Assembly (NCBI RefSeq): GCF_000368565.1
Contig: NZ_KB849545.1
Span: 50,304 to 114,303 of the forward strand
Direction: 5' to 3'
Source of the DNA: Acinetobacter gerneri DSM 14967 = CIP 107464 = MTCC 9824
Lineage (GTDB): Bacteria > Pseudomonadota > Gammaproteobacteria > Pseudomonadales > Moraxellaceae
Length of the DNA stretch: 64,000 nucleotides
Below the pieces are notes generated by a model. It made no database searches. It was not told the DNA's origin and worked only from the letters and a program-made list of their open reading frames with translations. Of the stretch, positions 1 through 7,971 are shown piece after piece. The position numbers were made by a program, and so were the translations under genes. Position 1 is the first letter of the stretch, and every line of letters begins with the position of its first letter.

Positions 1-368
1 ATTTACCGTTCGAATCAACAATCGCTGTGAAGGTGTTGTTGTCTTTGTCTGTCACGATAATGGTATCGCCAGCTTCGCCTGTTCCTGCCAAGCCATTGCC
101 ATTGTTGGAAGCTCAAAACACTAAGCTGATTATTATCATCAAAGACAACACTATTACTATTTTCAGCATTAAAATAATTTTCGATTATTATTTTTTCACC
201 ATTTTTCAAAGTAATAATTGCATTATTACCACTTCGCTCGATTGAAAGTACATCTTGTGCAGAGGCTTTAATCTGCACAACAGAGTCACCATTCAACTTA
301 ATTTGATTATTATTAACTTTTTCTAAAATCTGGTGTGTTTTTTTAGAAATAACTTGAATGTTTGACAT
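1..368 (-). pseudogene. Bap/BapA-type adhesin, N-terminal prefix domain, apparently frameshifted, partial
   Basis: The first ~85 residues (MSNIQVISKK onward) resemble the prefix domain that opens Bap/BapA/LapF-type surface adhesins, which are type I secreted biofilm proteins in Acinetobacter. After the stretch ending NNQLSVLS the frame runs into unrelated sequence and a stop at about 15. One frame over, from about position 112 to the window edge, the same strand reads an Ig-like repeat start (NNGNGLAGTGEAGDTIIV). Joining the two needs a one-base shift near 107-119. In homologues as I recall them, a linker with a hydrophobic segment separates the prefix from the repeats; here it is absent, so a deletion or an assembly error is possible. 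The ATG at 368 is chosen over 380 because a GGAGGGG ribosome site lies just before it. Confidence 0.6.
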
Positions 369-380
369 AAACCCCTCCAT

Positions 381-954
381 GTCATTAACTGGCTTTCTGT
401 CACGTAGAGCAGCAACAAAAAATTAGAAATCATGTTTTGTTTAACATTTATTGTTTTTTATGAGAAATACTATTTGCTTAAATGTAAGACTACTTATTTA
501 TTATTAAACCATTATTTAAATTTAATTTAATAATAATAAAGCATTGATTTTTAAATACAAAAAAAATAAAAATACTGCACACTTACCATGTAGATATTGA
601 CTTATGTCACATTAATATTATTTTATGTAAGTTTTGACAATTTTATAAGATTAAAACAATCTTTATATTTTTTTATTATAATAATCATACATTTTTAATA
701 TTTTATTGAAATAGATAATGAAAATAAATAAATCTTAATAATAGATTGTATTTTTAATTATGAATTAACAATTAAATTACATTTTTTGTTTAATTATAGA
801 AGTAATTCACATAAAAATAATGAAATGTGATTCAAGATATTATTTAGAAATAATGTAGAGTGCTCAATAAAAAACACTCAGCATATATTGTCTGACAAAA
901 GACAAATAACTGAGTGTTTCTATTTAACGCAATATATGAGTATCGATTACTCGA
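381..954. other. Long AT-rich intergenic region
   Basis: No supported gene is visible in these ~570 bases, which are extremely A+T rich with many T and A runs. The right end holds the terminator of the LysM gene (872-919). The left end must carry the promoter of the Bap-like gene. Long AT-rich upstream regions are typical targets of H-NS-like silencers, but that is inference. Confidence 0.6.
872..919 (-). terminator. Terminator downstream of the LysM/BON gene
   Basis: Ten-base arms AAACACTCAG (872-881) and CTGAGTGTTT (910-919) pair. On the minus strand a T-rich run follows. The loop holds an inner palindrome TTGTCTGACAA at 888-898. Confidence 0.65.
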
Positions 955-1425
955 TTAAGCAGGAATACGTAACACCTGACCTGGGAAAATATCATCAGCA
1001 TTTTTCAGTAATGGGCGATTAGCTTCAAAAATTTTGTTGTATTGATTTGGATCACCATAAAACTCTTTAGAAATTTTCGATAAATTATCACCAGATTTAA
1101 CAGTATAAAATTTACTTTCAGGCTCTGGTGTTGCTACTGTGATCTGATCATCCACTTGTGCAACATGATCCACATTGCCAATCGCCAAAACAATTTTTTC
1201 TTTATCCGCTTGGGTCTGTACTTCACCACGCACTGTAGCCAAATCTGTTTCAGAGTTATAACTCACTGACAGTCCTGTAACAGGCAGTCCTAAGCTTTTG
1301 ACCAATCCTAATAATTTATTTGCGACCTCTTGTGCAGTCGGTTCAGCTGGAGTTGCTGGTGTTTGTGGTTCAGCAGGTGCAGTATTTTTCTTACCGATAC
1401 CTTTAACAAAATCAAATAATCCCAT
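955..1425 (-). CDS. kbp: LysM and BON domain protein, Kbp/YgaU family
   Basis: This 156-residue protein has the layout of E. coli Kbp (YgaU), a small cytoplasmic potassium-binding protein. A short N-terminal piece (GLFDFVKGIGKK) and an Ala/Pro linker come first. A BON-like domain follows (about residues 30-95), and a C-terminal LysM domain ends it (about 105-156, FYTVKSGDNLSKISKEFYGD to the terminal GQVLRIP). There is no signal peptide, in keeping with the family. The start ATG follows a GGAG site at good distance. The gene stands alone, with its own terminator and a gap of about 220 bases to acpP. The potassium role is taken from the family and not shown here. Confidence 0.85.
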   Translation of the reverse strand: MGLFDFVKGIGKKNTAPAEPQTPATPAEPTAQEVANKLLGLVKSLGLPVTGLSVSYNSETDLATVRGEVQTQADKEKIVLAIGNVDHVAQVDDQITVATPEPESKFYTVKSGDNLSKISKEFYGDPNQYNKIFEANRPLLKNADDIFPGQVLRIPA

Positions 1426-1590
1426 GTTGTACTCCGTGTTGTTTTATTCAAAATGAATGTGGTTATAAAAATTGTTCTTCTTGTATAACCAAATTCATTG
1501 CTGAAAAAAAGTACTATTATTCTGATTCACGTAAAGACTTGTAACTTGAGATAAAATTCATCTAATTTGTGCCGATTTAAGCCATAAAAA

Positions 1591-1610
1591 AAGCCACCCA
1601 AAGGTGGCTT
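1591..1610 (-). terminator. Terminator after acpP
   Basis: Arms AAGCCACC (1591-1598) and GGTGGCTT (1603-1610) form a tight hairpin with a 4-base loop. On the minus strand it is followed by a T run, so it ends the fabD-fabG-acpP transcript. Confidence 0.85.
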
Positions 1611-1641
1611 TCATTCGTAGAAAAACTACGCAATATGCAAA

Positions 1642-1878
1642 TTAACCAAGTTTCTTAGAAACGTAGTCGATTGCAGATTGAACTGTAGTGATTTCATTTG
1701 AATCTTCATCAGGGATAGTGATGTCGAAGTCATTTTCGAAAGACATTACAAGTTCAACTAAGTCTAAAGAGTCAGCACCCAAATCATCCATAAAAGATGC
1801 TTCGTTTTTGATTTCTTCAGCTTTCATACCCAATTGTTCTGCAACAGCTTGTTTAATGCGTTGTTCGATATCGCTCAC
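1642..1878 (-). CDS. acpP: Acyl carrier protein
   Basis: AcpP carries growing fatty-acyl chains in type II fatty-acid synthesis. The 78-residue acidic protein has the DSLD motif, whose Ser37 takes the 4'-phosphopantetheine arm, within [12 protein letters not shown], and a typical C-terminus. The start is set at the GTG at 1878, which gives the usual N-terminus MSDIEQR and sits seven bases after a GAGGAG site. An in-frame ATG 15 bases earlier overlaps that ribosome site and is unlikely. It lies downstream of fabD and fabG on the same strand with a strong terminator behind it. Confidence 0.96.
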   Translation of the reverse strand: MSDIEQRIKQAVAEQLGMKAEEIKNEASFMDDLGADSLDLVELVMSFENDFDITIPDEDSNEITTVQSAIDYVSKKLG

Positions 1879-1963
1879 AGGAATTCTCCTCATTGCTTGT
1901 GGCGGCTTTTAATTGCCTATAGTTTAATTGATTATTGAATTTTTTCAAAGTTTATACATCGCA

Positions 1964-2698
1964 TTAAGCCATGTATAAACCACCATTTACGTGTAATACT
2001 GTACCAGTGATGTAACTAGCTTTGTCTGAAGCCAAGAAACTCACTGCATTTGCGATATCTTTTGGCTCGCCGAAACGGCTTAGCGCAACTTGATCGCTCA
2101 TTTTCTTACGAATATCTTCACTTAATTGCTCAGTCATTTCTGTCGCAATAAAGCCCGGTGCAATACAGTTCACTGTAATTTGGCGGCTACCCATTTCTTT
2201 TGCAAGACTACGGCTAAATGCCTCAATACCCGCTTTTGCAGCTGAGTAGTTGGCTTGACCCGGATTTGCAAAATGAGCAACCACAGAACTGATATTGATA
2301 ATGCGACCAAAACGCGCTTTGGTCATACCTTTAAGCACACGTTTTGATAAACGGAATACTGCTTTAAGATGGATATTTAAAATATCATCCCAGTCATCTT
2401 CTGACATACGAAGCAATAAATTATCTTTGGTAATACCTGCATTATTCACCAAAATCATGACTGAACCAAAGTTTTGTTCAATATCAGTCACCAATGCATC
2501 AATCGCTGCACCATCGCGTACATCAAGTACACGACCTGCACCATTTTCAGCAAAAGTTGCTGATATTTTTTCAGCACCAGATTCAGATGTTGCAGTACCT
2601 ACAACAAAATAACCGTCTTGAATGAGTTGCTGTGCAATCGCCGCCCCAATTCCTCGGCTTGCACCTGTAACTAAAGCAACTTTACGTTCTTGTGTCAT
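1964..2698 (-). CDS. fabG: 3-oxoacyl-ACP reductase FabG
   Basis: FabG is the NADPH-dependent reductase that converts 3-oxoacyl-ACP to 3-hydroxyacyl-ACP in fatty-acid elongation. The 244-residue sequence is a full-length short-chain dehydrogenase. It has the cofactor motif TGASRGIG (residues 11-18), NNAG (85-88) and the catalytic Ser138, Tyr151 and Lys155 (YSAAK), at the same numbers as in E. coli FabG. Its ATG overlaps the stop of fabD by four bases (ATGA), so the two are translationally coupled. acpP follows in the same direction. Confidence 0.97.
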   Translation of the reverse strand: MTQERKVALVTGASRGIGAAIAQQLIQDGYFVVGTATSESGAEKISATFAENGAGRVLDVRDGAAIDALVTDIEQNFGSVMILVNNAGITKDNLLLRMSEDDWDDILNIHLKAVFRLSKRVLKGMTKARFGRIINISSVVAHFANPGQANYSAAKAGIEAFSRSLAKEMGSRQITVNCIAPGFIATEMTEQLSEDIRKKMSDQVALSRFGEPKDIANAVSFLASDKASYITGTVLHVNGGLYMA

Positions 2699-3681
2699 GC
2701 AATTTTCCCTTCTGCCACCAAAATGGCATTTAGTGCATCTTCCATACGACTTTTCGTATCGATTGGAAAGGCTTTTTCAATATTTGGTAAGCGTTTTGCC
2801 AAATTTGCAAGTACATTGCCCGGACCACACTCAACAACATATTCGATCCCTTGATCTTGGATATATTGCATTGTTTTTGTCCATTGAACTGATTTGTATA
2901 ATTGTTCAGTCAATGCTTTGCGTAATGCAGCAACATCAGTTGCAATTTCAGCACCTACATTTTGTATTACAGGAATACTTGGTAGCTCAATGGCAGTATG
3001 TTCCAATGCTTCCGCAAACTTTTCAGCAGCAGGAATCATCAATGAACAATGTGATGGCACAGATACAGGAAGTGCAATTGCTTTACCTGATTGTTCTTTT
3101 GCCAATGCCATAACGTCTTGTACCAATGCTGTTGTTCCAGCAATCACAACTTGACCTTGTGCATTGTAGTTCGCAGCTTCAACAGAACCATTTCCAGCTT
3201 GAGAAACGCTTTGGCAAAGTTCAATCACTTTAGCATCTTCCAAACCTAAAATAGCGGCCATTGCGCCCTCGCCTTGAGGAACTGCGCTTTGCATCAATTG
3301 ACCACGTAGGTTGACCAATTTCACAGCATCACCAAGTGACATCGCATTTGCCGCAACAAGTGCACTATATTCACCAAGTGAATGACCAGCCAAATATTTA
3401 GGTGCAACACCACCCAAATCTAGCCATACACGCCATAAAGCAATACTCGCTGTCAGTAAAACAGGTTGAGTATTTTCAGTACGATCTAAACCTTCACCGC
3501 TTTGAGCGATGTGCCATAAGTCAAAACCAATTGCATCAGATGCTTCAGCAAAGGTGTCAGACACACCGCTAAACTGTTCTGCAAGTTCAGCCAGCATTCC
3601 GACTTTTTGTGATCCTTGTCCAGGAAACAAAAATGCTGTTTTGGTTGCTTGAGCTGCTTGCTCGAGTCGTTTAGCAGACAT
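2695..3681 (-). CDS. fabD: Malonyl-CoA:ACP transacylase FabD
   Basis: FabD moves malonyl from CoA to ACP, supplying the two-carbon donor for fatty-acid synthesis. The 328-residue protein has the early FPGQGSQKVGM motif, the nucleophile Ser101 in GHSLG and a histidine in VPSHCSLM. The start at 3681 (MSAKRLEQ) has an AAGGA site upstream; the longer open frame to 3738 adds 19 residues without family support. It heads a fabD-fabG-acpP unit. plsX and fabH, which sit with these genes in E. coli, are not in this cluster. Confidence 0.96.
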   Translation of the reverse strand: MSAKRLEQAAQATKTAFLFPGQGSQKVGMLAELAEQFSGVSDTFAEASDAIGFDLWHIAQSGEGLDRTENTQPVLLTASIALWRVWLDLGGVAPKYLAGHSLGEYSALVAANAMSLGDAVKLVNLRGQLMQSAVPQGEGAMAAILGLEDAKVIELCQSVSQAGNGSVEAANYNAQGQVVIAGTTALVQDVMALAKEQSGKAIALPVSVPSHCSLMIPAAEKFAEALEHTAIELPSIPVIQNVGAEIATDVAALRKALTEQLYKSVQWTKTMQYIQDQGIEYVVECGPGNVLANLAKRLPNIEKAFPIDTKSRMEDALNAILVAEGKIA

Positions 3682-3817
3682 ATAAAATCCTTTAATCGGG
3701 GAATATTTTTTATTCAATGAGAATAGAATAATCAACACGCCCTTATCTTAGCTTTTTTCTGGGGGCAAATTTAACACTTAATTTTGACGATGATAATTGC
3801 GAAAAAGAACAAAAAAA

Positions 3818-3833
3818 GGGAGCTTTCGCTCCC
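3818..3833 (-). terminator. Terminator after rpmF
   Basis: GGGAGC (3818-3823) pairs with GCTCCC (3828-3833) around a 4-base loop, flanked by A7 and T6 runs, so it can work in both directions. It lies between rpmF and fabD and suggests that fabD has its own promoter in 3682-3817. Confidence 0.85.
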
Positions 3834-3869
3834 ATTTTTTCTTAAGCATGACGCTTAATTTGGTTTCAA

Positions 3870-4055
3870 TTATTCAGCATCAGCTGCTTTAGCGAATAAT
3901 TGACGACCACGGTAGAAACCATCTTTAGTTACGTGGTGACGACGATGAGTTTCACCAGTAGTTTGGTCTACAGTTAATGCATTCTCGGTTAAAGCGTCAT
4001 GTGAACGGCGCATGTCACGGCGAGAGCGACTTTTACGGTTTTGCTGAACGGCCAT
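3870..4055 (-). CDS. rpmF: 50S ribosomal protein L32
   Basis: This 61-residue, very basic protein is ribosomal protein L32 of the large subunit. It starts [20 protein letters not shown], the conserved L32 opening. The usual later half is present ([19 protein letters not shown]). No zinc-ribbon cysteines are seen, as expected for the cysteine-free form. It sits 72 bases downstream of yceD in the same direction, the widespread yceD-rpmF pair, and is followed by a strong hairpin terminator. Confidence 0.97.
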   Translation of the reverse strand: MAVQQNRKSRSRRDMRRSHDALTENALTVDQTTGETHRRHHVTKDGFYRGRQLFAKAADAE

Positions 4056-4127
4056 GATGGCTCCTTACAAATCGAAAAAATGGATCAGAACAAATTTGGT
4101 TGTCTTAACTTAACAGTATAACACAAA

Positions 4128-4685
4128 TCAGTTAAGTTTACCCTTCAAACTTGCCAAAACATCAAACGGATTATCCCGTTTTTCTTCAGCTTCGTCCTGA
4201 ACGGTAGGCTGATGCTTATGCTCACAAGCGTCATGCTTAGGAGATAAAGGCATCAACAATAACAATTCATCCTCTATCAGTGAGAGTAAATCAATAGAAG
4301 CAGGAGTATCAAAATCTCCTTTAACTGTCGATTCGCTTTCACCTAAAACGATGAAATCAGCATCCTCATCCAAGCGCTCTATCAGTGATTCATCATCCAC
4401 AAGAGCTAAATGAAAATCTGAAACGAGAGTGATTTCAACAGGTTCCAAACAACGTTGGCATTCCATTGGAACCTTCGTTTCAACATGACCATCTAACCAT
4501 ACGATACGATGATACGTATCCATTGATAGTTTACAGTCTATGTTGATCAATTGGTTATCAATTGATCCAACAGCTTCACGGGCAATACGAGCAAAGCGAG
4601 ACAATGGCAGTGTACCTGACCATGTAAAGCCTTGTTCAGCCCATTTAAACGGCTCAATCTGTGCCGGAAAGGTATTTGCTGACAT
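4128..4685 (-). CDS. yceD: YceD family protein (DUF177), 23S rRNA accumulation protein
   Basis: YceD proteins are small acidic factors needed for normal 23S rRNA levels; in most bacteria the gene precedes rpmF, as here. The 185-residue sequence has the family's CQRCLEPV cysteine pair near the middle (about residues 95-102) and a long acidic stretch after it. It ends with a conserved-looking segment (NPFDVLASLKGKLN). Start ATG at 4685. It is divergent from epmC, with 96 bases between them to hold both promoters. The rRNA role is by family. Confidence 0.92.
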   Translation of the reverse strand: MSANTFPAQIEPFKWAEQGFTWSGTLPLSRFARIAREAVGSIDNQLINIDCKLSMDTYHRIVWLDGHVETKVPMECQRCLEPVEITLVSDFHLALVDDESLIERLDEDADFIVLGESESTVKGDFDTPASIDLLSLIEDELLLLMPLSPKHDACEHKHQPTVQDEAEEKRDNPFDVLASLKGKLN

Positions 4686-4781
4686 AATTAAGGCGGCAAT
4701 TCTACAAATTCATGGGTACTCTGTCAAAGATTAAGATACAATTTTGTACTTATTTAGACAGATCGCTTGGGGAAATAAGTC

Positions 4782-5444
4782 ATGCACCTGTTGCAGCCGC
4801 AACCCGAAATAACAACTTCATCACCTATCAAGCCCCTGTCAACTCTTGATTCTGACTTGGATTTAGACCATGTGCAACGTGATCCATGGGTCAATTTAAA
4901 AACAGAAATCGAGCAAGTTGACTGGCTTATCTTACACTTTAATCATTGGTTTTCCCACTTAAATGTGACGCTTGTTCGTGGAGATTTTGAACCAGAATAT
5001 TTTCCAGCTGAAAATAATGCACCTGCACGTATCCAATTTGCCCATGGTTTTTTCAATAGTGCCTTGCATGAAATTAGCCATTGGACGATTGCTGGGGAAA
5101 AACGTCGTTTATTGCCTGATCTTGGCTATTGGTATGCGCCAGATGGACGAACTGCGGAGCAACAAGCCTTATTTGAACAAGTCGAAATCAAGCCTCAAGC
5201 CATCGAATGGATGTTTTCTACAGCCTTCGGAAGACCTTTTCGAGTCTCTTTAGACAATCTCACTGGTGAAGGTGGTGACGGTCAGATTTTTAAAGACCGT
5301 GTTTATGCTCAAGTACAAAAATTTTTCTCTGGGGAAAGCCAACTTCCACGTGATGCAAAACGATTTATTGACTGTATTTGTCTATGCACCCGAGGTGGCA
5401 AAATATTACAATCAAATGAGTTTAATCGGTCAATGCTCGGTTAA
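4782..5444 (+). CDS. epmC: Elongation factor P hydroxylase EpmC
   Basis: EpmC is an iron-dependent enzyme that hydroxylates the beta-lysylated lysine of translation factor EF-P. The 220-residue sequence carries the metal-binding motif HEISHW (His96, Glu97, His100) and the conserved region LPDLGYWYAPDGR just after it. The N-terminal ~30 residues look variable. The start ATG follows a GGGG site (CTTGGGGAAATAAGTC). epmA, epmB and efp are not in the window. It is first in a plus-strand row with yciO and small unknown genes. Confidence 0.9.
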   Translation: MHLLQPQPEITTSSPIKPLSTLDSDLDLDHVQRDPWVNLKTEIEQVDWLILHFNHWFSHLNVTLVRGDFEPEYFPAENNAPARIQFAHGFFNSALHEISHWTIAGEKRRLLPDLGYWYAPDGRTAEQQALFEQVEIKPQAIEWMFSTAFGRPFRVSLDNLTGEGGDGQIFKDRVYAQVQKFFSGESQLPRDAKRFIDCICLCTRGGKILQSNEFNRSMLG

Positions 5445-5528
5445 TTTACAGATTTCAACGTGTAAATGATTGCCAGCAATTGAATTAAACCTACATAATA
5501 ACGAAAAGGTAAATCTGGGAGATAATAG

Positions 5529-6146
5529 ATGTTGCACTTAAGAATACACCCTGATAATCCTCAACCGCGTTTAATTGATCAAGCTGTTGAACGAATTCGT
5601 GCTGGAGATGTGGTCGTTTACCCAACAGATGCAGCGTATGCAATTGGTTGTCAAATCGGAAATAAAAATGCAATGGAGCGCATTTCACAAATTCGTGGTC
5701 TAGGTCCTAAACACCAATATGCGATTATTTGTGCAGATTTATCAGATATTGCAACCTATGCCAAAGTAGATAATGCGATGTATCGTCTACTCAAAGCCAA
5801 TACGCCTGCGGTCACAACCTTTATTTTACCTGCGACGAGTGAAGTACCTCGACGTTTGATGCATCCTAAAAAGAAAACCATCGGGCTACGTATCCCAAGC
5901 AATCCAGTCTGTCAAATGCTACTCAAAGAGTTGGGCGAACCTCTTTTGACCAGTACTTTGATATTGCCGGGGCAAACTGAACCTTTGGATGATCCTTATG
6001 ATATTGAAAGCCAGCTTGAAAAACGTATTGATGTATTCATTGATAGTGGTTTAGGTACACTTAGCACCACCAGTATTATTGATTTATCAGGTACTAATCC
6101 TGAAATCATACGTCGTGGTGTAGGTGATGTCAGCGCATTTGAGTAA
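5529..6146 (+). CDS. yciO: YciO family protein, threonylcarbamoyl-AMP synthase-like
   Basis: The 205-residue protein matches the YciO branch of the TsaC/Sua5/YciO fold (IHPDNPQPRLIDQAVE at the start, VVYPTDAAYAIGC, NAMERISQIRGL, KKTIGLRIPSNP, a late VRRGVGDV-like end). TsaC makes threonylcarbamoyl-AMP for the t6A tRNA base. YciO paralogues share the fold, but their own role is less certain, so an exact function is not claimed. The ATG follows GGGAG. It is 84 bases after epmC and 12 bases before the next small gene. Confidence 0.88.
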   Translation: MLHLRIHPDNPQPRLIDQAVERIRAGDVVVYPTDAAYAIGCQIGNKNAMERISQIRGLGPKHQYAIICADLSDIATYAKVDNAMYRLLKANTPAVTTFILPATSEVPRRLMHPKKKTIGLRIPSNPVCQMLLKELGEPLLTSTLILPGQTEPLDDPYDIESQLEKRIDVFIDSGLGTLSTTSIIDLSGTNPEIIRRGVGDVSAFE

Positions 6147-6158
6147 GAGATCAATGCT

Positions 6159-6416
6159 GTGGATCTGCAATATGTCCTCTTAAATATAAATCAGTTTCAA
6201 CATGATGCTGTAATTTATGCTCAAAAGCCTTGGACACTCATGTCTGAGGCTTTTGTTGTTTCTGAAGATCAAATCATAGAGCTTAAAAATGCTGAGCCGT
6301 GCCATTTTTTGGCTGTATATCAAGTGAGAATGTTACTCAGCAAATTTCAGACACAAAATCTATGTTTAAATGATCTTTGCTTGAGAATAATTGAGTATGC
6401 TATACAACTAAAATAA
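6159..6416 (+). CDS. Small protein of unknown function
   Basis: I do not recognise this 85-residue protein. It starts at a GTG with an AAGAGA site about nine bases before it, only 12 bases after the yciO stop, so it is probably in the same transcript. It has no signal peptide or membrane segment. The middle (FVVSEDQIIELKNAEPCHFLAVYQ) looks like a compact mixed alpha/beta fold. Codon use resembles the neighbours, so it is likely a real gene. Confidence 0.6.
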   Translation: MDLQYVLLNINQFQHDAVIYAQKPWTLMSEAFVVSEDQIIELKNAEPCHFLAVYQVRMLLSKFQTQNLCLNDLCLRIIEYAIQLK

Positions 6417-6434
6417 TCTTTTAGATTTATAAAA

Positions 6435-6842
6435 ATGAAAAAAATAATCTTTGGAATCATCTTCGCTATTGTTGGAATCATTTTATATCTCCATTTTAAA
6501 GGTCCAAATTTAGTTATATCGACGACAAAAAATAGTGTCGCAATCAATAGTGTATTTTTAGGTGACTATCATTTAGGTTTTAGTAAAATCAGAATTATTC
6601 AATATAAAAACAATGCTCTAGTATGTGAACTCATACATCGACATTATTTTCGAGCGAATGATGCCATTATTCAATTAAAATATGGAACAAATACAGAAGC
6701 CAGTATTTTTGGTAGCGCTCCACAAGATGGACTACAAAAGAACTGCATCTTAAATCAACAAAAATATCTCGTTGAGGTTTGGGGGAATAATGGCTTTGCA
6801 AATCAAACCAAAGCGACAACATTGATTGATTTAAATAAATAA
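6435..6842 (+). CDS. Unknown protein with N-terminal membrane anchor
   Basis: The 135-residue protein begins with Lys-Lys-Ile-Ile and a hydrophobic helix at about residues 4-20, then a soluble part facing the periplasm by the usual topology rule. Two cysteines (CELIH and KNCIL) could form a disulfide there. It ends with NQTKATTLIDLNK. I know no family for it. It lies 18 bases after the preceding small gene and 17 bases before the next, so the three probably form one unit. Confidence 0.6.
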   Translation: MKKIIFGIIFAIVGIILYLHFKGPNLVISTTKNSVAINSVFLGDYHLGFSKIRIIQYKNNALVCELIHRHYFRANDAIIQLKYGTNTEASIFGSAPQDGLQKNCILNQQKYLVEVWGNNGFANQTKATTLIDLNK

Positions 6843-6859
6843 AGTAAGAGGGATAGTGT

Positions 6860-6982
6860 ATGGATTCAAATCAAAATAATTTACCCCAAAATAATCAAAA
6901 CAATTCACCAGATTTAACACTCATTACAAAAGAAAAAAAGCGTATACGACTCGTTTTAAAATATGCATCGTTTCAGGCATAA
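6860..6982 (+). CDS. Small Asn/Gln-rich ORF with possible -1 frameshift to a membrane helix
   Basis: An AGAGGG site eight bases before the ATG supports translation. The zero frame gives 40 residues (MDSNQNNLPQ..., ending KYASFQA). At 6934-6940 the sequence is A AAA AAG in the zero frame, the same heptamer used for the dnaX frameshift. A -1 shift there continues AYTTRFKICIVSGIIFSILF to a TAA at 7018-7020. That gives a 53-residue protein with a clear C-terminal membrane helix. Without the shift the helix is lost. It may be programmed recoding, a decayed gene or a sequencing error in the A7 run; the sequence alone cannot decide. Confidence 0.45.
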   Translation: MDSNQNNLPQNNQNNSPDLTLITKEKKRIRLVLKYASFQA

Positions 6983-7040
6983 TTTTTTCAATATTATTCT
7001 GTATCTTTTATATTCAATAATATTTATTTTCACACTCAAA

Positions 7041-7080
7041 AAATAAGCATTCCAACATGATATCGTTAGAATGCTTATTT
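7041..7080. terminator. Bidirectional terminator
   Basis: Twelve-base arms AAATAAGCATTC (7041-7052) and GAATGCTTATTT (7069-7080) pair across a 16-base loop. They are flanked by A-rich and T-rich sequence on both sides. It ends the plus-strand small-gene unit, and on the minus strand it follows the GNAT gene and the tiny ORF at 7106-7165. Confidence 0.7.
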
Positions 7081-7105
7081 TATAAAATATCTAAATTCGA
7101 ATATA

Positions 7106-7165
7106 TTAATTCCGTATCACCTGCGTTTCCCAACCATCATAGTCACCCCCTACTTCAACTACCAT
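7106..7165 (-). CDS. Possible 19-residue ORF
   Basis: A minus-strand ATG at 7165 lies seven bases after a GAGGA site (7173-7177) and encodes MVVEVGGDYDGWETQVIRN. A terminator follows 25 bases later. It could be a tiny protein or the relic of a larger gene. I recognise no family. Confidence 0.2.
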   Translation of the reverse strand: MVVEVGGDYDGWETQVIRN

Positions 7166-7236
7166 AATCTTGTCCTCTAATTAATTCATATTATTTTCGA
7201 TATATTTTCAGACGATACATTGTTTAGCATTACAAA

Positions 7237-7971
7237 TTAGTTGCTTTTATACAACTGCATAAAATCCCCCAATCGAATCTTTTGCTGACCATTCTCATCA
7301 AAATTATCTGCTTTCAACCAAGCAAGATAGGCTTTTTCTAAAGTGCCCCATTCTTCATCCAGTATTGAATACCAATCAGTATTGCGATTACGCCCTTTGG
7401 AAATACGATCCTGTCTAAATGTGCCCTCATAACTGAAACCAAATCGATCCGCAGCGCGTCTTGAAGGCTCATTTAAAGAGTTACACTTCCATTCAACTCG
7501 ACGAAAACCCTGATCAAAACATGCTTTTAATAATAAATAGATCGTTTCAGTTGAGGCAGTTGACTGTTTCATTTTATGGGAAAAATATACATTACCAATC
7601 TCAATGACGCGATCATTGGCACGTTCATTAAGTAGACCAATCCAGCCCACAGCCTGTTGATTGACGATGATGAGATAATGGGTTGAACCTTTAAAGCCAA
7701 AATTATGCTGCAATGCTTGTGCTAACTCAGCCTCAGATTCAAAACCCGAATAAGGCAAATACGTCCAACAACGACGATCAGGCTCACTGCTGACACATTG
7801 CCATATCTGCTCAAGCTGATCAGCTGGTAGCGTATTTTCTGATAAAGCAACTAAATGCACAGCACTACCCTGCAATGTCTCCGCTAGAAAATGAGTCGCT
7901 AAAGGATTGGGAACAGCCCACCCGATCGCTTGTCCGAATTCATTCGCCTCAGTTTTTTTAAAATTTTGCAT
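7237..7971 (-). CDS. GNAT family N-acetyltransferase, RimJ/RimL type
   Basis: The 244-residue protein resembles the RimJ/RimL-like GNAT group, which acetylates proteins or small amines with acetyl-CoA. It opens with a variable N-terminus. The fold's core is visible: a central strand region with YLIIVNQQAVGWIGLL, then VIEIGNVYFSHKMK, and the late NEPSRRAADRFGFSYEGTFRQD typical of the group, where NxxSxxxxxxxGF marks the CoA-side helix. The substrate is unknown. Start ATG at 7971 has no strong ribosome site, so the start is less sure. It stands alone between two gaps. Confidence 0.82.
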   Translation of the reverse strand: MQNFKKTEANEFGQAIGWAVPNPLATHFLAETLQGSAVHLVALSENTLPADQLEQIWQCVSSEPDRRCWTYLPYSGFESEAELAQALQHNFGFKGSTHYLIIVNQQAVGWIGLLNERANDRVIEIGNVYFSHKMKQSTASTETIYLLLKACFDQGFRRVEWKCNSLNEPSRRAADRFGFSYEGTFRQDRISKGRNRNTDWYSILDEEWGTLEKAYLAWLKADNFDENGQQKIRLGDFMQLYKSN

